Origin: Pseudomonadota bacterium
Lineage (GTDB): Bacteria; Pseudomonadota; Alphaproteobacteria; Acetobacterales; Acetobacteraceae
Reading direction: 5' to 3'
Assembly: GCA_021845835.1 (NCBI GenBank)
Contig: JAJZVE010000016.1
Span: 1-18,434 of the forward strand
Length of the DNA stretch: 18,434 nt
Shown here: piece after piece, positions 7,124-13,972 of the stretch
How positions within the stretch are numbered: the stretch's first letter is position 1
Layout: the number at the start of each line of letters is the position of its first letter
Notes under the pieces: generated by a model
Database searches by the model: none
What the model saw: only the letters and a program-made list of their open reading frames with translations
What the model was told of the DNA's origin: nothing
Position numbers and translations under genes: made by a program

Positions 7124-7531
7124 TCAGCCCGGCGAAATCAGCGGCAGCCTGGGAAAATACGTCCGATAGCGCGCTGCATCCCGCGTCATCAGCCGATATC
7201 CGGCGATGGCCGCATGGGCGCCGATGAAGAAATCCGGAAGCGGTGATTGCCTTGCTCCGCCCCGCTGTCGATAGGCCAGGAACGACTTGCCGGCGAGAAA
7301 GGCGGCTTCGTAGGGAATTGCTTCGCGATCGAACATGGTTGTCGGAAGCGCCGCATCGAGATCCTCGATCCGCGAATACCGGATCGACACCTCGGCATAG
7401 ATGACGGGATTGATGACCAGGCGATAGCGATCGGCGGCGCGTTCGATCGCCGCCGCCGACCACGCAAGCCAGCGCGCGTCTTCCGTCATCACGTCGAGAA
7501 GGACGTTGGCGTCGATCAATACGGCCGTCAT
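7124..7531 (-). CDS. vapC: VapC-type PIN-domain ribonuclease toxin
   Basis: The 135-residue product is a PIN-domain protein with all expected acidic residues: D7 in 'VLIDANVLLDV', E47 in 'VIYAEVSI', D100 in 'PLPDFFIGAHA' and D118 in 'LMTRDAARYRTYFP'. These coordinate Mg/Mn for RNA cleavage in VapC toxins, which usually cut initiator tRNA or rRNA. The ATG at 7531 directly follows the TGA of the antitoxin gene (no bases between), so the two are translationally coupled. Expression would be controlled with the antitoxin from the promoter/operator at 7775-7819. Nothing suggests inactivation. Confidence 0.93.
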   Translation of the reverse strand: MTAVLIDANVLLDVMTEDARWLAWSAAAIERAADRYRLVINPVIYAEVSIRYSRIEDLDAALPTTMFDREAIPYEAAFLAGKSFLAYRQRGGARQSPLPDFFIGAHAAIAGYRLMTRDAARYRTYFPRLPLISPG

Positions 7532-7765
7532 TCAGTCATCGCGGGTCAGCGCCATGATGGCGTCCGTGCTCATCGCGACGTCGCCTCGGCCCCGCAGATG
7601 GGCGACAAGGCGGGCGCCGCGACCTTTTCCGTTACGGGCCGCGGCGCGAACGATGCGCACGACCTTGCCGTCGAACTCGAAGTCCACCTCCGTCTCAGGC
7701 AGCAGCCCCGCCCGCTCGCGGATCTCGGCCGGAATCGTCACCTGCCCTTTGGATGTAATGCGCAC
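7532..7765 (-). CDS. vapB: AbrB/SpoVT-type (VapB/MazE-like) antitoxin
   Basis: The 77-residue product starts 'RITSKGQVTIPAEIRERAGL', the hallmark swapped-hairpin AbrB DNA-binding motif, followed by 'TEVDFEFDGKVVRIV'. Its C-terminal tail ('AMSTDAIMALTRDD') would wrap the toxin. A GTG at 7765 is chosen because AAGGAG lies 6 bases upstream (7772-7777) and the AbrB fold begins right there. The frame stays open to an ATG at 7897, but that extension is non-conserved, would read through the operator and overlaps the truncated VapB. With vapC it forms a complete type II module. The protein probably represses its own promoter by binding the palindrome at 7775-7798. Confidence 0.92.
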   Translation of the reverse strand: MRITSKGQVTIPAEIRERAGLLPETEVDFEFDGKVVRIVRAAARNGKGRGARLVAHLRGRGDVAMSTDAIMALTRDD

Positions 7766-7774
7766 GGGCCTCTC

Positions 7775-7798
7775 CTTACTCTTACAAGTAAGAGTAAG
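7775..7798. promoter_or_regulatory. Palindromic operator of vapBC
   Basis: Perfect inverted repeat with 11-bp arms (CTTACTCTTAC / GTAAGAGTAAG) and a 2-bp centre. It covers the -10 box (7791-7796) and overlaps the Shine-Dalgarno sequence (7772-7777) of vapB, so a bound VapBC complex would block transcription. It is AT-rich compared with its surroundings. Confidence 0.85.
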
Positions 7799-8012
7799 AA
7801 TTTCGGTGTCGGCTTTCAAGGCTTCGCGCCAGGAGGAGCCTCGGCCGCGGCGGCCCGAAAAAGCCGGTATTATGCAGCGCGCGGCGCGCGCGCTCACGCG
7901 CCAGCCGTTCGCGGAGGGCCACGATGACCGCCTCGGGCAGGCTCTCGCCGGTCAGTCGCGCGAGGCTGTGCGCCAGTTCGTCGGCTTCGGTTGTGTCGAT
8001 GCTCAGCGCCAT
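7782..8012 (-). CDS. Truncated orphan VapB-family antitoxin
   Basis: The first part, '[20 protein letters not shown]' followed by '[24 protein letters not shown]', matches the N-terminal DNA-binding region of the PSK/Rv0623-type VapB antitoxins, a different family from the AbrB-type antitoxin next door. The C-terminal toxin-binding part is missing: after about residue 45 the frame continues into non-conserved sequence and stops at a TAA that lies inside the operator of the neighbouring vapBC. No cognate PIN toxin follows. The ATG at 8012 is used because the family begins there; an in-frame ATG at 8060 adds non-conserved residues. It looks like the left-over end of an older vapBC locus cut off when the present one was acquired. 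It may still bind DNA, or toxin from elsewhere. Confidence 0.7.
   Translation of the reverse strand: MALSIDTTEADELAHSLARLTGESLPEAVIVALRERLARERARRALHNTGFFGPPRPRLLLARSLESRHRNSYSYL
7791..7819 (-). promoter_or_regulatory. Probable vapBC promoter
   Basis: On the minus strand TTGAAA (7814-7819) is followed after exactly 17 bp by TACTCT (7791-7796). The -10 lies within the palindromic operator. Confidence 0.6.
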
Positions 8013-8129
8013 GTGGGCCTCATCGTCCGGACGCATCATCCGGATAGAGGCACCGGGCATCCATTGCCGGTTTGTTCATCGGCGACACCCCGTCATCGCG
8101 CTGCTGCGCCGACGGTTCCGGCGGTCCTG

Positions 8130-8138
8130 TGCTATAAT
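8130..8138 (+). promoter_or_regulatory. Extended -10 promoter of the flavin-reductase-fold gene
   Basis: TGCTATAAT contains a perfect TATAAT (8133-8138) with the extended TG one base upstream. The start codon is 24 bases further on, with GGAAG (8153-8157) as ribosome site. No clear -35 is needed or seen. Confidence 0.7.
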
Positions 8139-8162
8139 GTTTTGTCCTGACCGGAAGCGCGC

Positions 8163-8705
8163 ATGGACACTCTGCCGATCAACAAGGCCTTCACGCTGAT
8201 CGAACCCGGGCCGGTCGTGCTGGTCACGACCCATGACGGTCGCAAAGACAATGTCATGGCCATCAGTTGGACGATGGTGCTCGATTTCGCGGCGTCGTTT
8301 GCCCTGACCACCGGGTCCTGGAACCATTCCTTCGCCGCATTGCAGGCGACGAAGGAATGCGTGATCGCCGTTCCCACCGTGGACATGATCGATACGGTCG
8401 TCGGCGTGGGGACATGCTCCGGCCGCGACGTGGACAAATTCGAAAAATTCCGCCTGACGCGCGCCAGGGCCCGGCATGTCCGCCCGCCGCTGATCAGGGA
8501 ATGCGTGGCGAATATCGAATGCCGGGTCGTCGATATCGTCGAACGCTACAGCATCGTGGTTCTGGAAGGCGTCGCCGCGTATTTCGACGGTGCCCGCAAG
8601 GAAAAGCGGACCATTCACGCCATCGGCGACGGCACGTTTGTCGTGGATGGGCGCAGGATCGACAGGAAGGAGATGATGCGCGCCAAATTGCCGCCCGGAC
8701 TATAA
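8163..8705 (+). CDS. Flavin reductase family protein (FMN-binding split barrel)
   Basis: The 180-residue product fits the flavin-reductase-like FMN-binding split-barrel family: 'GPVVLVTTHDGRKDNVMAIS' is the first strand pair with the conserved V-T-T/S-x-x-x-G-x-x-N, followed by 'WTMVLDF.....LTTGSWNHSFAAL' (flavin phosphate side), 'ECVIAVPTVDMIDTVVGVGT', and 'VANIECRVVDIVERYSIVVL' (last barrel strands). Such proteins reduce free FMN with NAD(P)H or bind flavin in other redox roles; the substrate cannot be told. It has its own promoter (8130-8138) and a GGAAG ribosome site, and it is transcribed towards glcF. A pair of inverted repeats follows its stop. It appears intact. Confidence 0.85.
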   Translation: MDTLPINKAFTLIEPGPVVLVTTHDGRKDNVMAISWTMVLDFAASFALTTGSWNHSFAALQATKECVIAVPTVDMIDTVVGVGTCSGRDVDKFEKFRLTRARARHVRPPLIRECVANIECRVVDIVERYSIVVLEGVAAYFDGARKEKRTIHAIGDGTFVVDGRRIDRKEMMRAKLPPGL

Positions 8706-8714
8706 AGTAGAGTT

Positions 8715-8787
8715 GGCTTCAGCCCACCGTCGCAAACTGAAATAACAACGCGGTGCGGCATTTTGTTTTGGTGGGCTGAAGCCCACC
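8715..8787. repeat. Inverted repeat pair, REP-like
   Basis: The 14-bp arm GGCTTCAGCCCACC (8715-8728) is exactly complementary to 8770-8783. The right-hand unit is itself a perfect hairpin, GGTGGGCT-GA-AGCCCACC (8770-8787), and is preceded by a T-rich run (8761-8769). It could act as transcription end for the preceding gene or be a dispersed intergenic element. Confidence 0.75.
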
Positions 8788-8849
8788 CTGCGGCATGACG
8801 ACGCCATGACTATACCAAGATCGCACCGTGCAGCCCAGATACATTCCTG

Positions 8850-8913
8850 ATCTGTGCAATCTGTGTCATCTGTGGATAACTCCTTCTTCTTATCCGCGCC
8901 ATCTGCGGATACC
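8850..8913. repeat. Imperfect short repeats of ATCTGTG type
   Basis: Units CTGTGCA, CTGTGTC, CTGTGGA, and further on CTGCGGA, occur in close succession, each preceded by AT; GGATAA and TTATCC also form a small hairpin. They are too short and irregular for a CRISPR array. Confidence 0.4.
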
Positions 8914-8997
8914 CCTTCCTCTCACCCGCGCCGTCGATCCGCCCACGCCAGGAATCCCGCTTGCCCAGCTCCCCACCTCCATGTTCCTATTCCGTTC

Positions 8998-9604
8998 GTG
9001 TTCCCCGCCACGAACCCCGCCCCGGCCGCGCGCTTCATCCTCATCATCGACCTGCTGTGCCGCGTCATCGCCGCGGCGGCGGTGAAGAACCCGCTCGCGG
9101 CGCCCTGGCTGCTGCTGTGGCCGCGCCTCCGCCGCCTTGCCACCCGCTTCGCCGGCCTCGCCGCCCGCGTCGCGGCCGGAAGGCGTCCCACCCGGGCGCG
9201 GCCCCGCCCGGCCGTCGCGCGGTCCCGCTCGCCGTATCGGCCCCTGCCGCGCGGCTTCGCCTGGCTGCTCCGGCTGGTGCCGGAGGCGGCTTCGGCCGGC
9301 TCGCAACTGCAACACCTGCTGGCGGCGCCGGAGATGGCGGACCTGCTCTCGGCCGCGCCGCAGGCCGGGCGCCTGCTGCGCCCGCTGTGCCGGATGCTGG
9401 GGGTGCGCCCGCCGCCCGGCCTGACGCTGCCGCCGCGGCCCGCCCGGCCGCATGCGGCACTCGGCCGTCCCGCCGCGGGCCGCCCATCCCCGGCCATGCC
9501 GCCGCACGGCCCGCCGCCGCCGCAAGCCCGCCCCGCGCCGCGGTCGGGCGGTCGCAATGACCCGCTTGGCAAGCAGCGTGCGAACCGGGACACTGGGCGG
9601 CATC
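8998..9604 (+). pseudogene. Hypothetical protein frame running into glcF; 3' end unclear
   Basis: From a GTG at 8998 a frame reads 'RFILIIDLLCRVIAAAAVKN', then 'PWLLLWPRLRRLATRFAGLA', a basic proline-rich linker, and 'LLRLVPEAASAGSQLQHLLA' with 'APEMADLLSAAPQAGRLLRP' and 'LCRMLGV'. The last part looks like a genuine conserved helical domain, which I recall from hypothetical proteins of related GC-rich alphaproteobacteria, and the first stretch could be a membrane-associated helix. After about 9430 it becomes low-complexity Pro/Arg/Ala, and no stop occurs in this frame until 9940-9942, far inside glcF. A shift to another frame would end at 9560. So either the 3' end has suffered a frameshift or the gene has decayed. 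Function unknown. The coordinates stop at the glcF start by choice. Confidence 0.4.
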
Positions 9605-10927
9605 ATGCAAACCAGCTTCACCGCCGAGCAACTGCGCGACCCCGGCATCGCCGCCGCCAACCAGATCCTGCGTACCTGCGTGCATTGCGGCTTCTGCACC
9701 GCGACCTGCCCGACCTTCGTGCTGCTCGGCGACGAGCTGGACAGTCCGCGCGGGCGCATCTACCTGATCAAGGACATGCTGGAATCGGGCCGCCCGGCGA
9801 CCGAGGAGGTGGCGCGGCACGTCGATCGCTGCCTGTCCTGCCTGTCCTGCATGACCACCTGTCCGTCCGGCGTGCATTACATGCACCTCGTCGATCATGC
9901 GCGCACGGTGATCGCCGACACCTATCGCCGCCCCTGGCATGACCGGCTGATCCGCTCGCTGCTCGCCGCCGTGGTGCCGCAGGCCGGGCGGTTCCGGCTG
10001 GCGATGCGCGCCGCGGCGCTCGGCCGCCCGCTCGCCGCGCTGCTGCCCCGCCGCCATCCGCTCGGCAAGCGGCTGCGCGCCATGCTCGCCCTCGCGCCCG
10101 CCCGCCTGCCGCGGCGCGGCGCGCTGGACGGGGCGCGCGTCCATCCGGCGCAAGGGGAGCGTCGCGCCCGCGTGGCGCTGCTGGCCGGCTGCGCGCAGCG
10201 CGTGCTGGACCCGGAGATCAACGACGCCACCATCCGCCTGCTCACCCGCCTCGGCGTCGAGGTGGTGGTGGCGCGCGGCGCCGGCTGCTGCGGCGCGCTG
10301 ACGCACCACATGGGCCGGCACGATGTGGCGATGGCCAGCGCGCGCGCCAACATCGCGGCCTGGACGCGCGAGATCGAGGGCGCGGGGCTGGACGCCATCA
10401 TCATCAACACCTCCGGCTGCGGCACCACGGTCAAGGACTACGGCTTCATGTTCCGCAGCGAGCCGGCGCCCTGGCGCGCGCGGGCGGAACGGGTGTCGGC
10501 GCTGACGGTGGATGTCAGCGAGTTCCTTGCCCGCATCGGCTACGCGCCGACGCGCCCGCCGCCGGGCCTGACGGTCGCCTATCACGCCGCCTGCAGCCTG
10601 CAGCACGGCCAGCGCATCACCGCCGAGCCGAAGGCGCTGCTGCGCAAGGCCGGCTTCCGCGTGGTCGAGCCGGCGGAGGGGCATCTGTGCTGCGGCTCGG
10701 CCGGCACGTACAACATGCTGCAACCCGACATTGCCGCCGACCTGCGTGCGCGCAAGCTGGACGCGATCCGCGCCACCGCGCCCGACCTGATCGCCGCCGG
10801 CAATATCGGCTGCCTGACGCAACTCGCCGGCGGCGGGCTGCCGGGCGTGCATACCGTCGTGCTGCTCGACTGGATGGCGGGCGGGCCGCGTCCGGCGGCG
10901 CTCGGGGAATTGGCGCCGGCGGCTTGA
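9605..10927 (+). CDS. glcF: Glycolate oxidase iron-sulfur subunit GlcF
   Basis: The 440-residue product carries two 4Fe-4S cluster motifs: C25-x2-C28-x2-C31-x3-C35-P ('CVHCGFCTATCP') and C76-x2-C79-x2-C82-x3-C86-P ('CLSCLSCMTTCP'). Two cysteine-rich CCG domains follow, 'GAGCCGALTHHMGRH' and 'GHLCCGSAGTYNMLQP', with 'YHAACSLQHGQRI' in between. GlcF carries electrons from GlcD/GlcE-bound FAD towards the quinone pool. The ATG at 9605 is used because the protein aligns from 'QTSFT..QL.DP.IA.A..ILRTCVHCGFC', the family's usual beginning. It is co-directional with glcDE but separated from glcE by about 3.75 kb, so it cannot rely on the glcDE transcript unless that reads through several other genes and hairpins; it may have its own promoter. 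Confidence 0.96.
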   Translation: MQTSFTAEQLRDPGIAAANQILRTCVHCGFCTATCPTFVLLGDELDSPRGRIYLIKDMLESGRPATEEVARHVDRCLSCLSCMTTCPSGVHYMHLVDHARTVIADTYRRPWHDRLIRSLLAAVVPQAGRFRLAMRAAALGRPLAALLPRRHPLGKRLRAMLALAPARLPRRGALDGARVHPAQGERRARVALLAGCAQRVLDPEINDATIRLLTRLGVEVVVARGAGCCGALTHHMGRHDVAMASARANIAAWTREIEGAGLDAIIINTSGCGTTVKDYGFMFRSEPAPWRARAERVSALTVDVSEFLARIGYAPTRPPPGLTVAYHAACSLQHGQRITAEPKALLRKAGFRVVEPAEGHLCCGSAGTYNMLQPDIAADLRARKLDAIRATAPDLIAAGNIGCLTQLAGGGLPGVHTVVLLDWMAGGPRPAALGELAPAA

Positions 10928-10959
10928 AACCGCCGCCGCTGCGGCGCGATCATGGCGGC

Positions 10960-11526
10960 ATGAGGATGGGTCTGCCGATCGCGCTGCTCTGCGTCGCGCT
11001 GGCCGCCGCGCCGGCGGCGGCGGCCGAGACGCCGGCACAGGCGCGGCAGGCGCAGCTCGACCGGCTGTTCAAGGCGCTGCGCGCCGCGCCCGACGAGGCG
11101 ACGGCCGGAATGCTGGAAGGCCGCATCCGGCATCTGTGGCTGACGCAGGCCACGCCCGCGGTCGCGCTGCTGATGGCGCGCGGCGACCGCGACCTGGCCA
11201 ACGACGCCGACGGCGAGGCGGTGGCGGATTTCAGCGCGGTGCTGGAGCTGGCCCCGGATTTCGCAGAGGGCTACACGCATCGCGCGGTGGCGCGCGCCGC
11301 GACGGGGGATGCGGCCGGCGCGGTGCGCGACATCCAGGCGGCGCTGCAGCGCGATCCGCGCAGCTTCCCGGCATTGCAGAGCCTGTCGCGCATCGCCGAG
11401 CAGCAGGGCAACTGGCAGGGCGCGCTCGATGCCTGGCAGAAGGCGCTCGACATCGACCCGCGCATGCCCGGCGGCATCGAGCGGCTGGACATGCTGCAGA
11501 AAAAGGTCGAAGGCGAGCCGGCCTGA
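10960..11526 (+). CDS. Exported tetratricopeptide-repeat protein
   Basis: The 188-residue product begins with a Sec signal peptide ('MRMGLPIALLCVALAAAPAA', cleavage likely just before ETPAQA). It then has about three TPR units: roughly residues 72-101 ('ARGDRDLANDADGEAVADF'), 104-135 ('GYTHRAVARAATGDAAGAVR') and 138-169 ('ALQSLSRIAEQQGNWQGALD'). The last unit is followed by 'AWQKALDIDPRMPGGIERL'. TPRs mediate protein-protein contact, here in the periplasm. It lies 32 bp behind glcF on the same strand and may be cotranscribed, though a role in glycolate oxidation is not evident. ATG at 10960 is used; a second ATG two codons on is possible. It is convergent with the metalloprotease-Hint gene, with 19 bp between the stops. 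Confidence 0.85.
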   Translation: MRMGLPIALLCVALAAAPAAAAETPAQARQAQLDRLFKALRAAPDEATAGMLEGRIRHLWLTQATPAVALLMARGDRDLANDADGEAVADFSAVLELAPDFAEGYTHRAVARAATGDAAGAVRDIQAALQRDPRSFPALQSLSRIAEQQGNWQGALDAWQKALDIDPRMPGGIERLDMLQKKVEGEPA

Positions 11527-11545
11527 GCGGCGGCGCCGCGACGGG

Positions 11546-12940
11546 TCAGGCGGCGGCGCGCGGGCCGGCGAACGCCGCCGCCCGCGCCGCCAGCGCCGCG
11601 CGCACCGCCGGCGGCAGTTGCCGGGGCGACCTGCAGCGCGGATAGGGCAGTTCCTCGGCCTCCGGCGCGGGCGCGGGACGGTCGGCGGCGTTGTCGAACA
11701 CCAGGTCCTCCGCGCCGGCCAGGAAGCTCTCCGCCGGCGTGCCCTCGGCGAGCAGCAGGGCGTGACCGTCCAGTTCGACGTGCCACCAGACCAGATGCTC
11801 CGGCACCCGCGACTCGCGCCGGATGCTGCTGCCGTTCACCAGCGCGCCCGCCTGCGCGAGCACGCCGCCGACCAGCAGCGCATGCCCGGGCGAGAGCAGC
11901 AGGTCGCGGGTGGGGACGTTCGGCGCCAGCGCGCCGGCGGACACGCGGACCGGCCAACTGCGCAGCGGGTCGGCGAAGCGGGTGGCGACGCTCTGCCGGC
12001 CGATCCAGCGCACCGGCGCCACGGCGCCATCGGCGCGGCGCACCAGGTCGCCCGGCCGCAGCGTCTCCACCGCCGCCTCGCCGGTCGCGGTGGCGATCCG
12101 CGTGCCGGGCGCGAAGCAGAGGGCGGAGGCGACCGAAAACCCCATCACGTTGAGCTCGGTCAGGTCGGTGGACGACACCGGATATCTCTGGCCGGTGCCG
12201 ATATAGGCGTCGAAGGAATCGGGGCTGGGCGTGGACGCCCAGTCGCCGGGATCGGCGGTGGTGCTGTAGTTGGCAAGATCGGTGGTGCCGCCGTTGTCGG
12301 AAAAATAGGACGCCGTGGAGGTGGACGTGCTGGTCGAAACGGTGGTGCCGGGCGCGGTGTAGCGGAACAGGTCGAGCACGGAGAGATCGCCCGTCGTGCC
12401 GCCAAGCGCGGTGAACCGGCCGAGCGCATGAGTGAGTTCATGCAGGGCGATGCCGTTGAAGTCGTACTCGCCCGACGGCACCGCACCGCTGGTGCTGTAG
12501 TCGAACGTGTAGCTGCTGGAAAAGCCGACATAGCCGGTTGTGGGATCGGACGGGACGTGAAGGCCCAGCTTCGCCATCTGCGTGCCCCAGGCCGCCGCCT
12601 GGGCGTTCGTCACCCAGACGTTGGCGTTGCCCGGATCGCTCGCCGGCATGCTGGCGTAGGCCGATGTCGTTGCCGCCGTCTGCGGCAGGCTCTTCAGGAT
12701 CGACTCCACCTCGGTGTAGGTAAGGTTGTAGCCTCCGGATGGCCCGCCTTCGGCCAGTGCGTTGCCGCTCAGGCTCTGGCCATCCACTTCGTTCCAGCCG
12801 ACACCGATGGTGATGGTGGCGTTGTTGGTGATGACGCCGTCGAGATAGGTTGCCGCCGCCTGCACCGCGTTCTCGAACGTCGTCTGCTGCGACGCTGACA
12901 GGGTGCTGACGCTGGAGTCGAAGCTGAGCTTGATGTCCAT
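11546..12940 (-). CDS. Zinc-metalloprotease fused to a C-terminal Hint domain
   Basis: The 464-residue product has two parts. Residues 1-270 form a Ser/Thr/Ala/Asn-rich secreted-type domain containing HExxH ('IALHELTHALGR', H167-E168-H171) and a later 'SSTDLTELNVMGFSVA', the usual end of NF038122-like metalloprotease domains. Residues 275-410 are a Hint_2-type domain: it begins with the nucleophilic C275 in 'CFAPGTRIATATGEAAVETL', continues with 'RPGDLVRRADG.VAPVRWIG', and has the block 'LLLSPGHALLVGGVL' with H353. Hint domains catalyse N-S acyl shift and peptide-bond cleavage or ligation. No Sec signal is visible, so export by a type I-like route is possible. The ATG at 12940 is chosen because the family domain starts there; upstream codons in frame to 13177 overlap the pheC-like gene on the other strand and are not conserved. 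Confidence 0.85.
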   Translation of the reverse strand: MDIKLSFDSSVSTLSASQQTTFENAVQAAATYLDGVITNNATITIGVGWNEVDGQSLSGNALAEGGPSGGYNLTYTEVESILKSLPQTAATTSAYASMPASDPGNANVWVTNAQAAAWGTQMAKLGLHVPSDPTTGYVGFSSSYTFDYSTSGAVPSGEYDFNGIALHELTHALGRFTALGGTTGDLSVLDLFRYTAPGTTVSTSTSTSTASYFSDNGGTTDLANYSTTADPGDWASTPSPDSFDAYIGTGQRYPVSSTDLTELNVMGFSVASALCFAPGTRIATATGEAAVETLRPGDLVRRADGAVAPVRWIGRQSVATRFADPLRSWPVRVSAGALAPNVPTRDLLLSPGHALLVGGVLAQAGALVNGSSIRRESRVPEHLVWWHVELDGHALLLAEGTPAESFLAGAEDLVFDNAADRPAPAPEAEELPYPRCRSPRQLPPAVRAALAARAAAFAGPRAAA

Positions 12941-12979
12941 AAGGCCTGCCGGGCGGGCGGAACGGATTGGCAGTGTAGT

Positions 12980-13004
12980 CCGTTGCGTGTCCGTGACACA
13001 ACGG
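12980..13004. promoter_or_regulatory. Imperfect palindrome in a divergent promoter region
   Basis: CCGTT..GTGTC-CGT-GACAC-AACGG forms an inverted repeat with a 2-base bulge between the metalloprotease-Hint gene (leftward) and the pheC-like gene (rightward), in the 88-bp gap. It could be an operator for either or both. Confidence 0.35.
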
Positions 13005-13028
13005 TCGCGGGTCGGTGAAGGGGGCAGA

Positions 13029-13832
13029 ATGACACGATGGACACGCCGGCGGCGCGGCCTTGCCGCGTCCATCCTGGCAGGTGCGCTGGCGCTGGCGCCC
13101 GGCGGGCCGGCCGCGGCGCAGCCGGCGCCGTCGCGGCTGGACGCGATCCTGGCCGGCGGCCGGCTGCGCGTCGGCATGCCGGGCGACTACGCGCCCTTCG
13201 GCGTTCGCGATGCCGCGAGCGGCGCGTGGCGGGGGCTGGACGTGGACGAGGCCGCGGCGATGGCGCGGGCGCTCGGGGTCGGACTCGAACTCGTGCAGAC
13301 GAGCTGGAAGGCGCTGCTGCCGGACCTGCTGGCCGGGAAGTTCGACATCGGCGCCGGCGGCGTGTCGGTCACGCTGGCCCGGCAGGCGCGCGCGTTCTAT
13401 TCGGCGCCGCTGCTGCGCGACGGCAAGACACCGATCGCCGCCTGCGCGAACGCCGATAAATTCCAGACGCTGTCACAAATCGACCGGCCGGGCGTGCGGG
13501 TGCTGACCAACCCCGGCGGCACCAACGAAGCGTTCGACCGCGCCCGGCTGCACGCCGCCGAGATCGTGGTGTTCCCCGACAACACGCGCATCTTCGATGA
13601 ACTGGCGGCTGGTCGTGGCGACCTGATGATCACCGACGCGACCGAGGCGATGCTGCAGCACCGCCTGCATCCCGACCTGTGCGCGCTGCATCCCGACCAT
13701 CCCTTCGACGTGAGCGAGAAGGCGTATCTGCTGCCGCGTGACGTGCCGCTGCAGCAATGGGTCGATCAGTTCCTGCACCTGCAGCGCGAGAGCGGCGAAT
13801 TGCCGGCGCTGATCGCGAAATGGCTGCAATGA
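13029..13832 (+). CDS. pheC: Periplasmic cyclohexadienyl dehydratase-like / solute-binding protein
   Basis: The 267-residue product has a signal peptide with four consecutive arginines ('MTRWTRRRRGLAASILAGAL', cleavage near AAAQPA; possible Tat export). The family-3 solute-binding fold follows: 'LDAILAGGRLRVGMPGDYAP', 'GLDVDEAAAMARALGVGLEL', 'TSWKALLPDLLAGKFDIGAG', 'SVTLARQARAFYSAPLLRDG', 'NPGGTNEAFDRARL', 'VFPDNTRIFDELAAGRGDLM', 'DATEAMLQHRLHPDLCALHP' and 'EKAYLLPRD'. Several of these match PheC of Pseudomonas aeruginosa almost word for word. PheC turns prephenate into phenylpyruvate and arogenate into phenylalanine in the periplasm. A strong AAGGGGG lies just upstream of the ATG at 13029. 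Without ABC permease genes nearby, an enzyme is likelier than a transporter receptor. Confidence 0.85.
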   Translation: MTRWTRRRRGLAASILAGALALAPGGPAAAQPAPSRLDAILAGGRLRVGMPGDYAPFGVRDAASGAWRGLDVDEAAAMARALGVGLELVQTSWKALLPDLLAGKFDIGAGGVSVTLARQARAFYSAPLLRDGKTPIAACANADKFQTLSQIDRPGVRVLTNPGGTNEAFDRARLHAAEIVVFPDNTRIFDELAAGRGDLMITDATEAMLQHRLHPDLCALHPDHPFDVSEKAYLLPRDVPLQQWVDQFLHLQRESGELPALIAKWLQ

Positions 13833-13846
13833 ACCCCCTCCGGAGT

Positions 13847-13875
13847 GCGTAGTCCGCGCGGCGCGGGCGCTACGC
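13847..13875 (+). terminator. Possible terminator hairpin behind pheC-like gene
   Basis: GCGTAG (13847-13852) pairs with CTACGC (13870-13875), and CCGCGC / GCGCGG inside extends the stem. It starts 14 bases after the stop codon. There is no U-run, so it is only a candidate. Confidence 0.35.
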
Positions 13876-13972
13876 CGAACCGCCAGCTTCTCCACGCACG
13901 GCCGCACGCGGCAAGCTGCCGGCGTTGCGCCGCGTCGCTGACGACGGCGCTGACACAACGGAGGATGTCTGC

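Larger units (their letters stand above)
8706..8997. other. Non-coding stretch with dispersed repeats
   Basis: About 290 bp without a convincing gene. It contains a paired inverted repeat (8715-8787) and a run of near-repeats of ATCTGTG-type units around 8850-8913. Base composition is visibly lower in GC than the flanking genes. Confidence 0.6.

Noticed and set aside
7047..7463. Second minus-strand frame overlapping vapC
   Set aside because: Out of frame with the well-supported PIN toxin; no motif.
8850..8913. ATCTGTG repeats as CRISPR or replication iterons
   Set aside because: Units are too short and irregular, there are no spacers, and no rep gene or AT-rich origin is nearby.
5859..9604. 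An insertion sequence or integrase gene in the accessory region
   Set aside because: I looked in all frames for transposase or recombinase motifs and saw none; only TA genes, remnants and palindromes.
9065..11038. Minus-strand frame of 657 codons across glcF
   Set aside because: Antisense to a clear iron-sulfur protein; translation is Arg/Ala/Gly-rich without domains.
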